64,000 nucleotides of DNA from Christiangramia sediminis (GTDB taxonomy: Bacteria; Bacteroidota; Bacteroidia; Flavobacteriales; Flavobacteriaceae), in contig NZ_JAJBZG010000005.1 in NCBI RefSeq assembly GCF_020552705.1, positions 806,001 to 870,000 of the forward strand. The letters run 5' to 3'. Under the pieces are notes generated by a model. That model saw only the letters and a program-made list of their open reading frames with translations. It was not told where the DNA came from and searched no databases. A program made the translations under genes and the position numbers. The number at the start of each line of letters is the position of its first letter. Position 1 is the stretch's first letter. Below are positions 1-7,927 of the stretch, piece by piece.

Positions 1-57
1 GTGAACTCTGTAGGCTTTGGTGGAAATGCAGTTTCTATCCTTATCGGAAAAAAATAA
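1..57 (+). CDS. C-terminal tail of a beta-ketoacyl synthase-like protein (partial)
   Basis: An open frame enters from the left edge and stops at TAA 55-57, giving 18 residues that include NSVGFGGNAVS. A glycine-rich NS-x-GFGG-N ending is typical of the C-terminus of 3-oxoacyl-ACP synthases of the FabF/KAS type, where it lies near the active site. Nothing else of the gene is visible, so whether it is an active condensing enzyme or a decarboxylating variant cannot be told. Its place just upstream of bioB would suit a role in acyl chain or biotin-precursor supply, but that is inference. Confidence 0.55.
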   Translation: MNSVGFGGNAVSILIGKK

Positions 58-146
58 CAATTGTTAGTTATCCCGTTTATAAATCTTGAACTAGCTTTCC
101 CGAATAAACCTGAGTTTTCGTTATTTTTGAATACAAATCAATTTAC

Positions 147-1238
147 ATGGCACTTAAACACGACTGGACTAAAGAAGAAATCCTAGAGATATATAATAAG
201 CCTTTTATGGAGTTGCTTTATGAAGCAGCAACTATTCACCGCGAACATCACGACCCTAATACCGTACAGGTTTCTACCCTGCTTTCCATAAAAACAGGTG
301 GTTGCCCAGAAGATTGTGGCTACTGCCCTCAGGCAGCTCGGTACCATACCGATCTTGAGGGGAATGACCTTATGAGCGTAAATCAGGTAAAAGCCCAGGC
401 ATTAAGAGCTAAGGCTTCAGGAAGCTCACGTGTTTGTATGGGTGCGGCCTGGAGAAATGTGAAAGATGGTGAGGAATTTGACAATGTTCTGGAGATGGTG
501 AGAACTATCAATAAACTGGATATGGAAGTTTGCTGTACTTTGGGAATGCTTACCGAAAACCAGGCAGAGCGTCTGGCGGAAGCAGGCCTTTATGCTTACA
601 ATCACAACCTGGATTCATCCGAAGAATATTACAAAGAAGTAATTTCTACCCGTGGTTACCAGGATAGACTGGACACTATTGGCAATGTTAGAAAAACAAA
701 TGTTACCGTTTGCAGCGGTGGAATTATAGGAATGGGAGAAAGCGAAGCAGACCGTGCCGGGATGCTGGTGGCCCTTTCTACCTTAAATCCGCAGCCGGAA
801 TCTGTGCCTATAAATGCTTTGGTGCCGGTAGAGGGAACTCCACTAGCAGAGCAGCAGCAGGTGCCTATCTGGGACATGATAAAAATGGTGGCAACTACCA
901 GAATAGTAATGCCTGAAACTCAGGTGAGACTTTCAGCAGGAAGAACGCAAATGAGCAGGGAAGGACAGGCAATGTGTTTCTTTGCGGGTGCGAATTCTAT
1001 TTTTGCGGGAGATAAACTTTTAACCACCCCAAATCCTGATGTAAGTGAGGATATGGAAATGTTCAAAATGCTCGGATTAAATCCTCAGAAGGCATTTGAG
1101 AAAAAATCCCAGCCGGAAAGTGTAGCTGCTGAAAATTCACAATTCCAGAGTCAGGGAGAAAAACCTAAATGGTCCCGACCAGCTCATAAGATCGACAGGA
1201 ATCTTGAGGCACAACAAAAGGCTAAAACCAAGGCGTAG
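147..1238 (+). CDS. bioB: Biotin synthase BioB
   Basis: Radical SAM enzyme that inserts sulfur into dethiobiotin, the last step of biotin synthesis. The CxxxCxxC motif for the SAM-binding 4Fe-4S cluster is Cys53, Cys57 and Cys60 (GGCPEDCGYCPQ). Conserved segments holding the cysteines and arginine that bind the 2Fe-2S sulfur-donor cluster follow (SRVCMGAAWR, EVCCTLGML, NVTVCSGGIIGMGE, VRLSAGRTQM). At 363 residues it is slightly longer than the E. coli enzyme. The extra length is a basic, lysine-rich C-terminal tail after about residue 325. No other bio gene lies in the window. The ATG start fits the family N-terminus. Confidence 0.97.
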   Translation: MALKHDWTKEEILEIYNKPFMELLYEAATIHREHHDPNTVQVSTLLSIKTGGCPEDCGYCPQAARYHTDLEGNDLMSVNQVKAQALRAKASGSSRVCMGAAWRNVKDGEEFDNVLEMVRTINKLDMEVCCTLGMLTENQAERLAEAGLYAYNHNLDSSEEYYKEVISTRGYQDRLDTIGNVRKTNVTVCSGGIIGMGESEADRAGMLVALSTLNPQPESVPINALVPVEGTPLAEQQQVPIWDMIKMVATTRIVMPETQVRLSAGRTQMSREGQAMCFFAGANSIFAGDKLLTTPNPDVSEDMEMFKMLGLNPQKAFEKKSQPESVAAENSQFQSQGEKPKWSRPAHKIDRNLEAQQKAKTKA

Positions 1239-1255
1239 CTCCTAAACAAACAATA

Positions 1256-2125
1256 TTGCAATTAGATCTTCAAAATATTCCCAGGAGAAAGAATCTTTCT
1301 AAAGAAGATTTTCTCAGGGAGTATTTTAAACCGAATAAGCCGGTCATCATTGAAGATCTAACCGCAAATTGGCCTGCTTATCATAAATGGAATTTTGATT
1401 ATTTCCGGGAAAAGGCGGGCGAAGTTGTGGTGCCCTTATATGATGGAAAACCGGCAAAGGGAAGGCAGAATTCTCATGGAATTGCCATGAAGGTTCCCTT
1501 TAAAGAGTACATTGATATTCTTAAAAAAGGTCCCACAGATCTTAGAATGTTCTTTTTTAATCTGCTTCAGAATTGTCCAGAATTAATTAATGATTTTCAA
1601 TATCCCGATCTGGGAGTTAAGTTCTTTAAGAAGCTTCCGGTACTTTTTGTCGGGGGTGAAGGTTCAAAAGTGGTGATGCATTATGACATGGACCTAGCTA
1701 ACAATTTCCACTTTAATTTTGTGGGTAAAAAGAAAGTGATTCTTTATCCTCCCGATCAAACGGGTTTGCTTTATAAAGTTCCTTATTCTATAGTTAGTAT
1801 GGAGATTATTGATATGGATGATCCCGATTTTGATAAATATCCAGCCCTGGCGAAGGCCAAAGGTTTTGAAGCCACTTTGCAACATGGCGATACTTTATAT
1901 ATTCCCAGCCACTGGTGGCATTTTATAAAATATGAATCTCCAAGTTTATCCTTAACTTTAAGATCACTGCCAAAATCACCCAAAAAGATCGCAGAAGTGC
2001 TTAATAATCTATTATTTGTCCGGAATTATGATAATTTGATGCGAAAGTTACGAGGACAAAAGTGGATCGATTATAAGAATCGTTTAGCTGTAAAAAGAAC
2101 TAATAGAAATGCCGGAATAGAATAA
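1256..2125 (+). CDS. JmjC/cupin-8 family Fe(II)/2-oxoglutarate oxygenase, copy 1
   Basis: Cupin-like JmjC-fold protein of 289 residues, expected to be an Fe(II)- and 2-oxoglutarate-dependent hydroxylase of a protein or RNA target. The metal triad is visible as HxD (His142, Asp144) and His222 in the WWHF segment. The KKxxLYPP strand after HxD is typical of cupin-8 proteins. The start is TTG, chosen because the protein then aligns from its first residues with the next gene, its paralogue (LxLxxIPR...FLREY...KPV-IE). It begins 17 bases after bioB, and its TAA overlaps the ATG of the next gene by one base, so bioB and both oxygenases look co-transcribed. The substrate is unknown. Confidence 0.8.
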   Translation: MQLDLQNIPRRKNLSKEDFLREYFKPNKPVIIEDLTANWPAYHKWNFDYFREKAGEVVVPLYDGKPAKGRQNSHGIAMKVPFKEYIDILKKGPTDLRMFFFNLLQNCPELINDFQYPDLGVKFFKKLPVLFVGGEGSKVVMHYDMDLANNFHFNFVGKKKVILYPPDQTGLLYKVPYSIVSMEIIDMDDPDFDKYPALAKAKGFEATLQHGDTLYIPSHWWHFIKYESPSLSLTLRSLPKSPKKIAEVLNNLLFVRNYDNLMRKLRGQKWIDYKNRLAVKRTNRNAGIE

Positions 2126-3006
2126 TGGAGCAAGGAAAAATGGATCTTGAGCAAATACCCAGGGTAAAAAGAATTTCTAAAGCAGATTTTCTTAGGGAAT
2201 ATGTACAGCCCCAAAAACCGGTGGTTATTGAGAAACTAATTGAGGACTGGCCGGCATATAAAAAATGGGATCTGGACTATATCAATGAAGTAGCTGGAGA
2301 AAAGGAGGTTCCGTTGTATGACGATCGCCCAATTTCTTCTGAATATAAATTCAACGAAGCTCATGCAAAGATGAAAATGAGCGAATACATTGATCTTTTA
2401 AAGACCAGACCAACAAATTATCGCATTTTTCTCTATCATTTGATGAAGGAGGTTCCCAGTCTTCAGAAAGACTTCAAATTTCCCGACGTAGGTCTTAGGT
2501 TTCTGAAGCAACTGCCCATGCTATTTTTCGGAGGTGAAAATTCGAAGGTATTTATGCATTATGATATAGATTACGCAAATATTCTCCATTTTCATTTCCA
2601 CGGAAAAAAGCAATGTATTTTATTTCCACCATCAGAAAGCAAGCATCTTTATAAGGTGCCGCATGCTTTAATAGCAAGAGAAGATATCAATTTTAATAAC
2701 CCCGACTTTGATAAATTCCCTGTATTGAAGAAAGCAAAAGGTTTTATTACAGAATTAAATCATGGTGAAACCCTATATATGCCTGAAGGATACTGGCATC
2801 ACATGACTTATCTTACGGCAGGTTTTTCCATGAGTTTAAGGGCAACTCCACGTACCTTGACCAACTTTTCAAAGGCCGTCTATAATCTCATTTTTATGAG
2901 ACATTTTGATAATTATATGCGTAAACTGAGAGGGCAAAAATGGATAGACTATAAAAATGAGCAGGCCGTAAAACGTACTCATAAAAAGAATGATATTATT
3001 CTATGA
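2125..3006 (+). CDS. JmjC/cupin-8 family Fe(II)/2-oxoglutarate oxygenase, copy 2
   Basis: Tandem paralogue of the preceding gene (293 residues) with the same domain plan: N-terminal IPR...FLREY segment, HxD at His145/Asp147, distal His225 in YWHHM, and the shared C-terminal MRKLRGQKWIDYKN block. The triad is intact in both copies, so neither looks degenerate. They differ between residues about 70 and 115 and around the distal histidine, which would alter substrate recognition. Start and stop are coupled to copy 1 (TAATG). The 3' end overlaps recX on the other strand by 11 bases. The function is probably hydroxylation of a macromolecule; the substrate is not inferable here. Confidence 0.8.
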   Translation: MEQGKMDLEQIPRVKRISKADFLREYVQPQKPVVIEKLIEDWPAYKKWDLDYINEVAGEKEVPLYDDRPISSEYKFNEAHAKMKMSEYIDLLKTRPTNYRIFLYHLMKEVPSLQKDFKFPDVGLRFLKQLPMLFFGGENSKVFMHYDIDYANILHFHFHGKKQCILFPPSESKHLYKVPHALIAREDINFNNPDFDKFPVLKKAKGFITELNHGETLYMPEGYWHHMTYLTAGFSMSLRATPRTLTNFSKAVYNLIFMRHFDNYMRKLRGQKWIDYKNEQAVKRTHKKNDIIL

Positions 3007-3472
3007 TCTCATTCACGCAGTCAAAAACCAGCGAACTTTCATAGCCTTTACGTAATAAATGATCTGCCAGTTTTTTTTTCTTTTTAAAGGAATTGGGTTC
3101 GGTTGTTTTTTCTTCTTTTTTTTCTGCCAGCTCATACAGCGTTTTTATATAATCTGACTCCTTTATTTCTGAAAGCCCCAGTTTTATAATGGGCGATGAT
3201 ATTTCTTTCTTTTTAAGTTCCTGAGTGATCTTTACGCGTCCCCATTTTTTAATTCTGAATTTCCCCCGAACAAAACTTCTGGCAAATCGCTCTTCATTTA
3301 GAAAATTTTCCTGCATAAGCGAAATAATGATCTTCTCTTTTGCTTCCGGGATCATTCTCATCTCATCAAGCTTGTTTTCAACTTCTTTCTGAGACCTGTC
3401 ACGATAGGCGCAATAATGCATCAGTTTTTGAAGCGCTTCATCAACCGTATAAGATTTTTGATCATGCTTCAT
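2996..3472 (-). CDS. recX: Regulatory protein RecX
   Basis: RecX binds RecA filaments and damps recombinase and SOS activity. The 158-residue length fits. Three-helix RecX repeats are visible: an N-terminal segment with LxKLMHYCAYRDRS-x-KEV, a middle one with FLNEERFARSFVRGK and the KKWGRVKI turn typical of the family, and a C-terminal ADHLLRKGYESS. The lysine-rich run near residues 118-137 is a linker. Its start overlaps the end of the upstream small membrane protein gene by 11 bases, so the two are probably translated from one mRNA. RecA itself is not in the window. Confidence 0.9.
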   Translation of the reverse strand: MKHDQKSYTVDEALQKLMHYCAYRDRSQKEVENKLDEMRMIPEAKEKIIISLMQENFLNEERFARSFVRGKFRIKKWGRVKITQELKKKEISSPIIKLGLSEIKESDYIKTLYELAEKKEEKTTEPNSFKKKKKLADHLLRKGYESSLVFDCVNEIIE

Positions 3473-3662
3473 TCTTGGACAGGAATTTTTTCAGATTAAT
3501 AAGTTGAAAAATCAGCATACAGATTAACCAGATGCCGAAAAATATGACTTCTGCAGCGATGACATACTGGGTGTCAAAGACATTAATTGTAATATGTTCT
3601 CCGTAAAAGGTAAACCCGAAGATAAGTGTGATAATACTTATCAACGTAGAATATTTTTTCAT
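3462..3662 (-). CDS. Small two-helix membrane protein, unknown function
   Basis: A 66-residue protein with two hydrophobic segments (about residues 5-24 and 34-56) joined by a short polar loop containing GEHITINVFDT, and a basic C-terminus. This predicts a small inner membrane protein. I do not recognise a family. It lies directly upstream of recX with an 11-base overlap on the same strand, an arrangement that favours a real gene. There is no sign of a signal peptide cleavage site. Confidence 0.6.
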   Translation of the reverse strand: MKKYSTLISIITLIFGFTFYGEHITINVFDTQYVIAAEVIFFGIWLICMLIFQLINLKKFLSKNEA

Positions 3663-3724
3663 GTTCCAAAGATAGAATTTTGAAGATCATTTACGTTGAG
3701 GTTAGCATCGCCAATTTCGATATT

Positions 3725-3757
3725 GGAAAAAAAGCCTCCCGATTAGGAAGGCTTTGA
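3725..3757 (-). terminator. Rho-independent terminator after the YciF-like gene
   Basis: Inverted repeat AAAGCCT (3731-3737) and AGGCTTT (3749-3755), extended by CC/GG pairs and one bulged T. Read on the minus strand it is followed by a long run of T. It lies 27 bases past the stop of the gene at 3784-4266. Confidence 0.75.
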
Positions 3758-3783
3758 TAGTTAGTTTTCTACTAAAAGGGCTG

Positions 3784-4266
3784 TTATTTCGCTTTCTTAT
3801 TTAATCTACTCTCCGCTAATTTGTCAAGTTTATTGTCTGCATTATATTCTTCATCAAGCGTTTTCTGTAGTTTTTTAGCGATATCCTTATGACCCAATTC
3901 CTTGGCATATCTCACCACGGTTCCGTAACCAGAAATTTCATAGTGCTCTACTCTTTGGGCATCTGCGATAAGACCTGCATCCCTTACTTCTTCACTGGCA
4001 TCTTCTTTTAAAAAGTCTTCAGCCTCTTCAATAAGACCTTTCATCGCCTTGCAGGTTTCCCCGGTTGGTTTGATCCCAAGTTCTTTACAGATCTCTGCCA
4101 GACGTTCTTTATGTTCTTTGGTCTCTTCAAGGTGACCCTCAAATGCTTCTTTCAGTTTCTTATCGTGGGCATTTTTCACCATTTTTGGTAATGCTTTAAT
4201 TAACTGGCTTTCGGCACTGTAAAGATCTTTTAGCTGATGTTCAAATAATTCCTTTAAATCCTTCAT
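3784..4266 (-). CDS. YciF/DUF892 ferritin-like protein
   Basis: All-helical DUF892 protein of 160 residues, related to E. coli YciF and to ferritin-like di-iron proteins. It starts MKDLKELFEHQLKDLYSAE and carries the paired helices with E, H and D residues expected to hold a di-iron site (ESQL..., EGHLEETKEHKERL, EHYEISGYG, DEEYNADNKL). An upstream in-frame start at 4323 exists, but the family N-terminus begins at the ATG used here. These proteins are usually linked to general stress responses; their reaction is not established. It is flanked by terminators and probably monocistronic. Confidence 0.85.
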   Translation of the reverse strand: MKDLKELFEHQLKDLYSAESQLIKALPKMVKNAHDKKLKEAFEGHLEETKEHKERLAEICKELGIKPTGETCKAMKGLIEEAEDFLKEDASEEVRDAGLIADAQRVEHYEISGYGTVVRYAKELGHKDIAKKLQKTLDEEYNADNKLDKLAESRLNKKAK

Positions 4267-4444
4267 GATTTTATATTTATTGGTTAATAAGTATAAATCT
4301 AATCCTGAAATAGATTCTATCAAGTTAAAGCAGTACTAAAGCTTTGTTGCTTATTTATTAAATTCAAATAAGAGGATTCATTTGAATTAAATAATATGTG
4401 AATCGAGTTAATTAAGCAGCTTTTTGTTGAGATTTAGAAATAAA

Positions 4445-4476
4445 AAAACGCCTTCCAATTGCTTGAAAGGCGTTTT
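4445..4476 (-). terminator. Terminator after RNase E/G gene
   Basis: Perfect 10-bp stem AAAACGCCTT (4445-4454) and AAGGCGTTTT (4467-4476) with a 12-base loop. On the minus strand it ends in a T run. It starts four bases after the stop codon of the RNase gene. Confidence 0.85.
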
Positions 4477-4479
4477 CTT

Positions 4480-6048
4480 TTATTTGATCACTTTCCCGTC
4501 TTTATCGTGAAAGTGGTACTCTAAATACGTGTAAGCATCGCGAGGTAAAATTTTCACCCAACGTTTGTGGTCTACAAACCACTTAGATCGGGGAGATGGA
4601 AAGCCTTTAGTTAAAAAGGCGGCAATAAATGGATGTGCGCTAAGCGTGATCTTTTTATGTTCTTTTTTGATCAGTTTTTCAAGGTCCACTTTTATTTTGT
4701 TCACCAAACTTATTGGTGCTTCAACTTCACCATCACCGTTTGGATTTTCCTCCCGGGTTTTGATGTTCATTTCTGGCCTTACGCGCTGTCTCGTAATTTG
4801 AATTAATCCAAACTTACTCGGCGGCAAAATTTTATGTTTTGCCCTGTCGTCACTCATTTCATTTCGAAGGTGATCATAAAGCGTTTTTCTGTTTTCAGCT
4901 TTATTCATGTCTATGAAGTCTACCACGATAATTCCTCCCATATCACGAAGTCGTAATTGGCGGGCAATTTCGGTAGCACTAATCATATTCACCTCCAGAG
5001 CGGTATCTTCCTGGTTCTTGGATTTGTTGGAACGGTTTCCACTATTCACGTCGATGACGTGCATGGCTTCGGTGTGTTCTATTACCAGGTAGGCGCCTTT
5101 ACTCATAGAAACGGTGCGCCCAAAGGAAGTTTTAATTTGTCTTTCGATACCATTCTTCTCGAAAATAGGTTGATTGGATTGATGCAATTTTACGATTGAT
5201 TCTTTTTCTGGAGCAATTTCGCTCACATAATCTTTAATTTGAGTATAAAGCGTTTCATCATCTACGCAAATAGAAGTAAAGGAGTCATTAAAAATGTCTC
5301 TTAACAGGGAAGAAGCCCTGTTCAATTCTCCCAGTACCTTAGAGGGATGATGCGGTTTATACAATTTTTTACACATGGCTGTCCAGCGACCTACTAAATT
5401 TTGAAGATCTCTGTCCAGTTCTGCTACTTTTTTGCCTTCGGCTACGGTTCTTACAATAACCCCAAAACCTTTGGGTTTAATGCTTTTTACCAATCTCTTG
5501 AGGCGTTCCTTTTCGTCTTTACTTTCAATTTTCTGAGAAACTGAAATTCGATTTGAAAAAGGAACTAATACAATATAACGGCCGGGTAAGGATAGCTCTG
5601 AGCTAATTCTTGGGCCTTTTGTAGAGATAGGTTCTTTTACTATTTGAACCAGTAACGACTGATTGGATTTTAAGACATCGGCAATAGAGCCGTTTTTGTC
5701 TATATCCTTTTCAAAAGAAAAATTCTTTAAAGAATAATCTTTTAGTTTACCTGTGCTTACACGTTTTATGAACTTCAATAAAGAAGATACCTGGGGTCCC
5801 AGATCATGATAGTGTAAAAAACCATCTTTCTCATAGCCAACATTTACAAATGCGGCATTTAGCCCGGGAACAGCTTTTCTAATTTTCGCGATATAAATAT
5901 CACCAACATTAAATTTGTTGCTGTCTTCTTCCTTGTTGAGTTCAACAAGTTTTCCATCTTTTAATAAGGCAAAATCTACAGCAGAAGGTTCGGACCGGAT
6001 AATTAATTCTTTGTCCACACTTCCAGATTTTTTATCCATATCTGTCAT
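4480..6048 (-). CDS. rng: Ribonuclease E/G family endoribonuclease
   Basis: Endoribonuclease acting in rRNA maturation and mRNA decay; 522 residues, the size of RNase G rather than full RNase E. An S1-like RNA-binding domain is near residues 40-125 (VGDIYIAKIRKAVPGLNAAFVNVG). The catalytic metal-binding aspartates are visible as Asp333 (HVIDVNSG) and Asp377 (VDFIDM). The zinc-link cysteine pair (CPxC) that follows the RxRxR segment in E. coli RNase E/G is absent; that place reads EENPNGDGEVEAP, with no cysteine. Dimerisation by a shared zinc would therefore be lost or replaced. It is followed immediately by a strong terminator. Confidence 0.92.
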   Translation of the reverse strand: MTDMDKKSGSVDKELIIRSEPSAVDFALLKDGKLVELNKEEDSNKFNVGDIYIAKIRKAVPGLNAAFVNVGYEKDGFLHYHDLGPQVSSLLKFIKRVSTGKLKDYSLKNFSFEKDIDKNGSIADVLKSNQSLLVQIVKEPISTKGPRISSELSLPGRYIVLVPFSNRISVSQKIESKDEKERLKRLVKSIKPKGFGVIVRTVAEGKKVAELDRDLQNLVGRWTAMCKKLYKPHHPSKVLGELNRASSLLRDIFNDSFTSICVDDETLYTQIKDYVSEIAPEKESIVKLHQSNQPIFEKNGIERQIKTSFGRTVSMSKGAYLVIEHTEAMHVIDVNSGNRSNKSKNQEDTALEVNMISATEIARQLRLRDMGGIIVVDFIDMNKAENRKTLYDHLRNEMSDDRAKHKILPPSKFGLIQITRQRVRPEMNIKTREENPNGDGEVEAPISLVNKIKVDLEKLIKKEHKKITLSAHPFIAAFLTKGFPSPRSKWFVDHKRWVKILPRDAYTYLEYHFHDKDGKVIK

Positions 6049-6162
6049 AAAACAAACATAGATGGATTAAACATTATTTTTTCACAGGTTTTGAATCCTG
6101 AAGAAACCTTCTCGACATTAATATTTTGTCGGGGGTTTCGATTTCAAAGAACGATTAAATAA

Positions 6163-6187
6163 AAAAAGTAGTTGAAAACTACTTTTT
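6163..6187 (-). terminator. Terminator overlapping the stop codon of the 29-residue basic protein
   Basis: Perfect 11-bp stem AAAAAGTAGTT (6163-6173) and AACTACTTTTT (6177-6187) with a 3-base loop. On the minus strand the T-rich side comes last. The stop codon (6179-6181) lies inside the stem, so the last codons of the gene form one arm. Confidence 0.8.
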
Positions 6188-6268
6188 CTTGTGGCGATTA
6201 GCTCTTCTTCTTTTCTTACGCTTGTGCGTAGCCACCTTATGTCTTTTTCTTTTTTTACCACTAGGCAT
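6179..6268 (-). CDS. 29-residue highly basic protein, probably ribosome- or nucleic-acid-binding
   Basis: A short frame starting at ATG 6268 reads MPSGKKRKRHK, then VATHKRKKRRRANRHKKK, and stops at TAG 6179-6181. About two thirds of the residues are Lys, Arg or His. The sequence is far from random, and the gene ends in its own terminator hairpin, which argues strongly that it is real. It lies between the HU gene and RNase E/G on the same strand. The composition resembles very small ribosomal proteins. It does not match the THX sequence pattern I know. An additional small large-subunit protein has been reported in Flavobacterium ribosomes, but I cannot confirm identity from memory. Confidence 0.75.
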   Translation of the reverse strand: MPSGKKRKRHKVATHKRKKRRRANRHKKK

Positions 6269-6333
6269 AGTGCAATATCATTTAAATTAGTAATTATTTC
6301 CTTTGAGCCTCCTGCAAAAGCAGAAGCGATCAA

Positions 6334-6624
6334 TTATTTTACCTCAACATTAGATTTTACTCCTTCTACAAAAATCTTAGCAGGCTTGAAAGCCGGAATA
6401 TTGTGTGCTGGGATTTTGATTGTTGTGTTCTTAGAGATGTTTCTCCCGGTTTTTTCAGCTCTTGTTTTTACAACAAAGCTTCCAAAGCCACGAAGGTAAA
6501 CATTATCTCCACTTTCAAGAGAAGTTTTTACTTCATCCATAAAAGATTCAATAGTAGCTTGAACGTCTCCTTTTTCCATTCCTAACTTTTCTGAAATGTT
6601 TGCTACGATATCTGCTTTCGTCAT
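6334..6624 (-). CDS. HU/IHF family DNA-binding protein
   Basis: Nucleoid protein of 96 residues that bends DNA as a dimer. The family pattern is clear: MTKADIVANISEKLG at the N-terminus, GDNVYLRGFGSF in the body, and the arm TGRNISKNTTIKIPAHNIPAFKPAK including the intercalating proline region. The frame is open upstream to 6705, but the ATG at 6624 matches the family start. A good promoter lies just upstream (6674-6705). The start MTKAD and the NP-free arm are closer to IHF-like than to canonical HU proteins; I leave the subunit name open. Confidence 0.93.
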   Translation of the reverse strand: MTKADIVANISEKLGMEKGDVQATIESFMDEVKTSLESGDNVYLRGFGSFVVKTRAEKTGRNISKNTTIKIPAHNIPAFKPAKIFVEGVKSNVEVK

Positions 6625-6673
6625 TTTCGTGCTATTTAAATTTATAAATTGGGGTTTCAATTTTTCAAGGGGG

Positions 6674-6705
6674 CAAATATAAGAATTAAATCTGCAATAT
6701 TTCAA
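6674..6705 (-). promoter_or_regulatory. Bacteroidota-type promoter for the HU/IHF gene
   Basis: On the minus strand, TATATTTG (complement of 6674-6681) matches the -7 consensus TAnnTTTG. A TTG (complement of 6703-6705) stands 21 bp upstream as the -33 element. It lies about 50 bases before the ATG at 6624. Confidence 0.65.
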
Positions 6706-6765
6706 ACCTAATTCACTAATAATAACGGAATAAACTCCTATTATTGCGGAGATTCCTTATTAATT

Positions 6766-7818
6766 ATGGTGTTATCCAATAGACTGACCCATTGGTACTT
6801 GCAAAACAAACGTGACCTGCCATGGAGAAAGACTCACGAACCGTACCAGATTTGGCTTAGTGAAATTATGCTTCAACAAACGCGAATAGAGCAGGGTTTG
6901 CCCTACTATTACAAATTTATTGAAGCCTATCCTAGTGTTTTTGATCTAGCAAATGCCCCTGCAGATGAGGTGCTAAAACTCTGGCAGGGATTAGGCTATT
7001 ATTCCCGGGCTAGAAATCTTCATGAAACTGCGAAATACGTCGCTTCTGAACTAAACGGAAAGTTTCCTGATTCTTATAAAGGCCTTTTAAAGTTAAAAGG
7101 AGTTGGAGATTATACCGCAAGTGCTATTGCTTCTATTTGTTATAATGAACCTGTGGCCGTGGTTGATGGAAATGTGTATAGAGTATTGTCAAGGATTTTT
7201 GGAATAGACACTCCTATAAATAGTACTGCTGGGATCAAAGAATTTAAAAAACTTGCCCAGGAATTATTAGATAAGAAGGATCCGTCAACTTTCAACCAGG
7301 CGATCATGGAATTTGGAGCTTTACATTGCAAACCTCAGAATCCGAAATGTGACAGTTGTCCTTTTAATGATAAATGTCTGGCACTGAAAAATAACAGAAT
7401 TAAGGAACTTCCTGTAAAGCTTAAAAAGACAAAGATTAAAAAAAGATATTTCAACTACCTCGTATTTAACCTGGATGATGATAAAACGATCCTGGAGCAG
7501 CGTACTGGTAAGGGGATATGGAATGGTTTATACCAATTTCCTTTAGTTGAAACCGAAAAACTGGTTCAGGAAGAAGAATTAGTGGTTCTGGATGATTTTA
7601 TAGAATCAGTTTCGAATGCTAACATTGAACTTGAGCTTTTTAATGAAGTCCCCGTAGTGCATAAACTTTCCCATCAGCATTTATTTACCAGGTTCTGGTT
7701 GGTGAATTCTAAGGATTTGCAGGAAAATTCGGTAAGCCTGGAGAAGATTCTGGATTATCCCGTTCCGGTACTGATCGAAAATTTTCTGAATGAATACCTT
7801 CCGGATGCTTATAAATAG
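6766..7818 (+). CDS. mutY: A/G-specific adenine glycosylase MutY
   Basis: Base-excision repair enzyme that removes adenine mispaired with 8-oxoguanine. Residues 1-210 form the HhH-GPD domain: catalytic Glu33 in EIMLQQTR, hairpin LKGVGDYTASAIAS, and catalytic Asp134 in VVDGNVYR. The 4Fe-4S cluster is C-x6-C-x2-C-x5-C (Cys188, 195, 198, 204). The C-terminal part (about 225-350) is the NUDIX-like domain that recognises 8-oxoG. Length (350) is standard. It is transcribed away from the HU gene and leads into ssb-gldE-gldD, an order common in Flavobacteriia. Confidence 0.96.
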   Translation: MVLSNRLTHWYLQNKRDLPWRKTHEPYQIWLSEIMLQQTRIEQGLPYYYKFIEAYPSVFDLANAPADEVLKLWQGLGYYSRARNLHETAKYVASELNGKFPDSYKGLLKLKGVGDYTASAIASICYNEPVAVVDGNVYRVLSRIFGIDTPINSTAGIKEFKKLAQELLDKKDPSTFNQAIMEFGALHCKPQNPKCDSCPFNDKCLALKNNRIKELPVKLKKTKIKKRYFNYLVFNLDDDKTILEQRTGKGIWNGLYQFPLVETEKLVQEEELVVLDDFIESVSNANIELELFNEVPVVHKLSHQHLFTRFWLVNSKDLQENSVSLEKILDYPVPVLIENFLNEYLPDAYK

Positions 7819-7897
7819 ATCCTTGTTTATATCTTTGGATGTTTTTGCATTTTCAGGCAGAAATTTTTAGTATTTTAGAATAAATTTATTTCAAATA

Positions 7898-7910
7898 ACC
7901 GATTATCGGT
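7898..7910 (+). promoter_or_regulatory. 13-bp palindrome upstream of ssb, possible operator
   Basis: ACCGAT-T-ATCGGT, a perfect 6-1-6 inverted repeat ending 17 bases before the ssb ATG. A TATCTTTG box (7830-7837) stands further upstream without a clear -33 TTG. The position suits an operator near the transcription start, but a repeat this short can arise by chance. Confidence 0.25.
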
Positions 7911-7927
7911 CTCTAAATAGTTAAGTA

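Noticed and set aside
6118-6333. 71-residue minus-strand frame over the 29-residue gene
   Set aside because: It is in a different frame from the basic protein, has no family-like pattern and runs through the terminator; it is a shadow.
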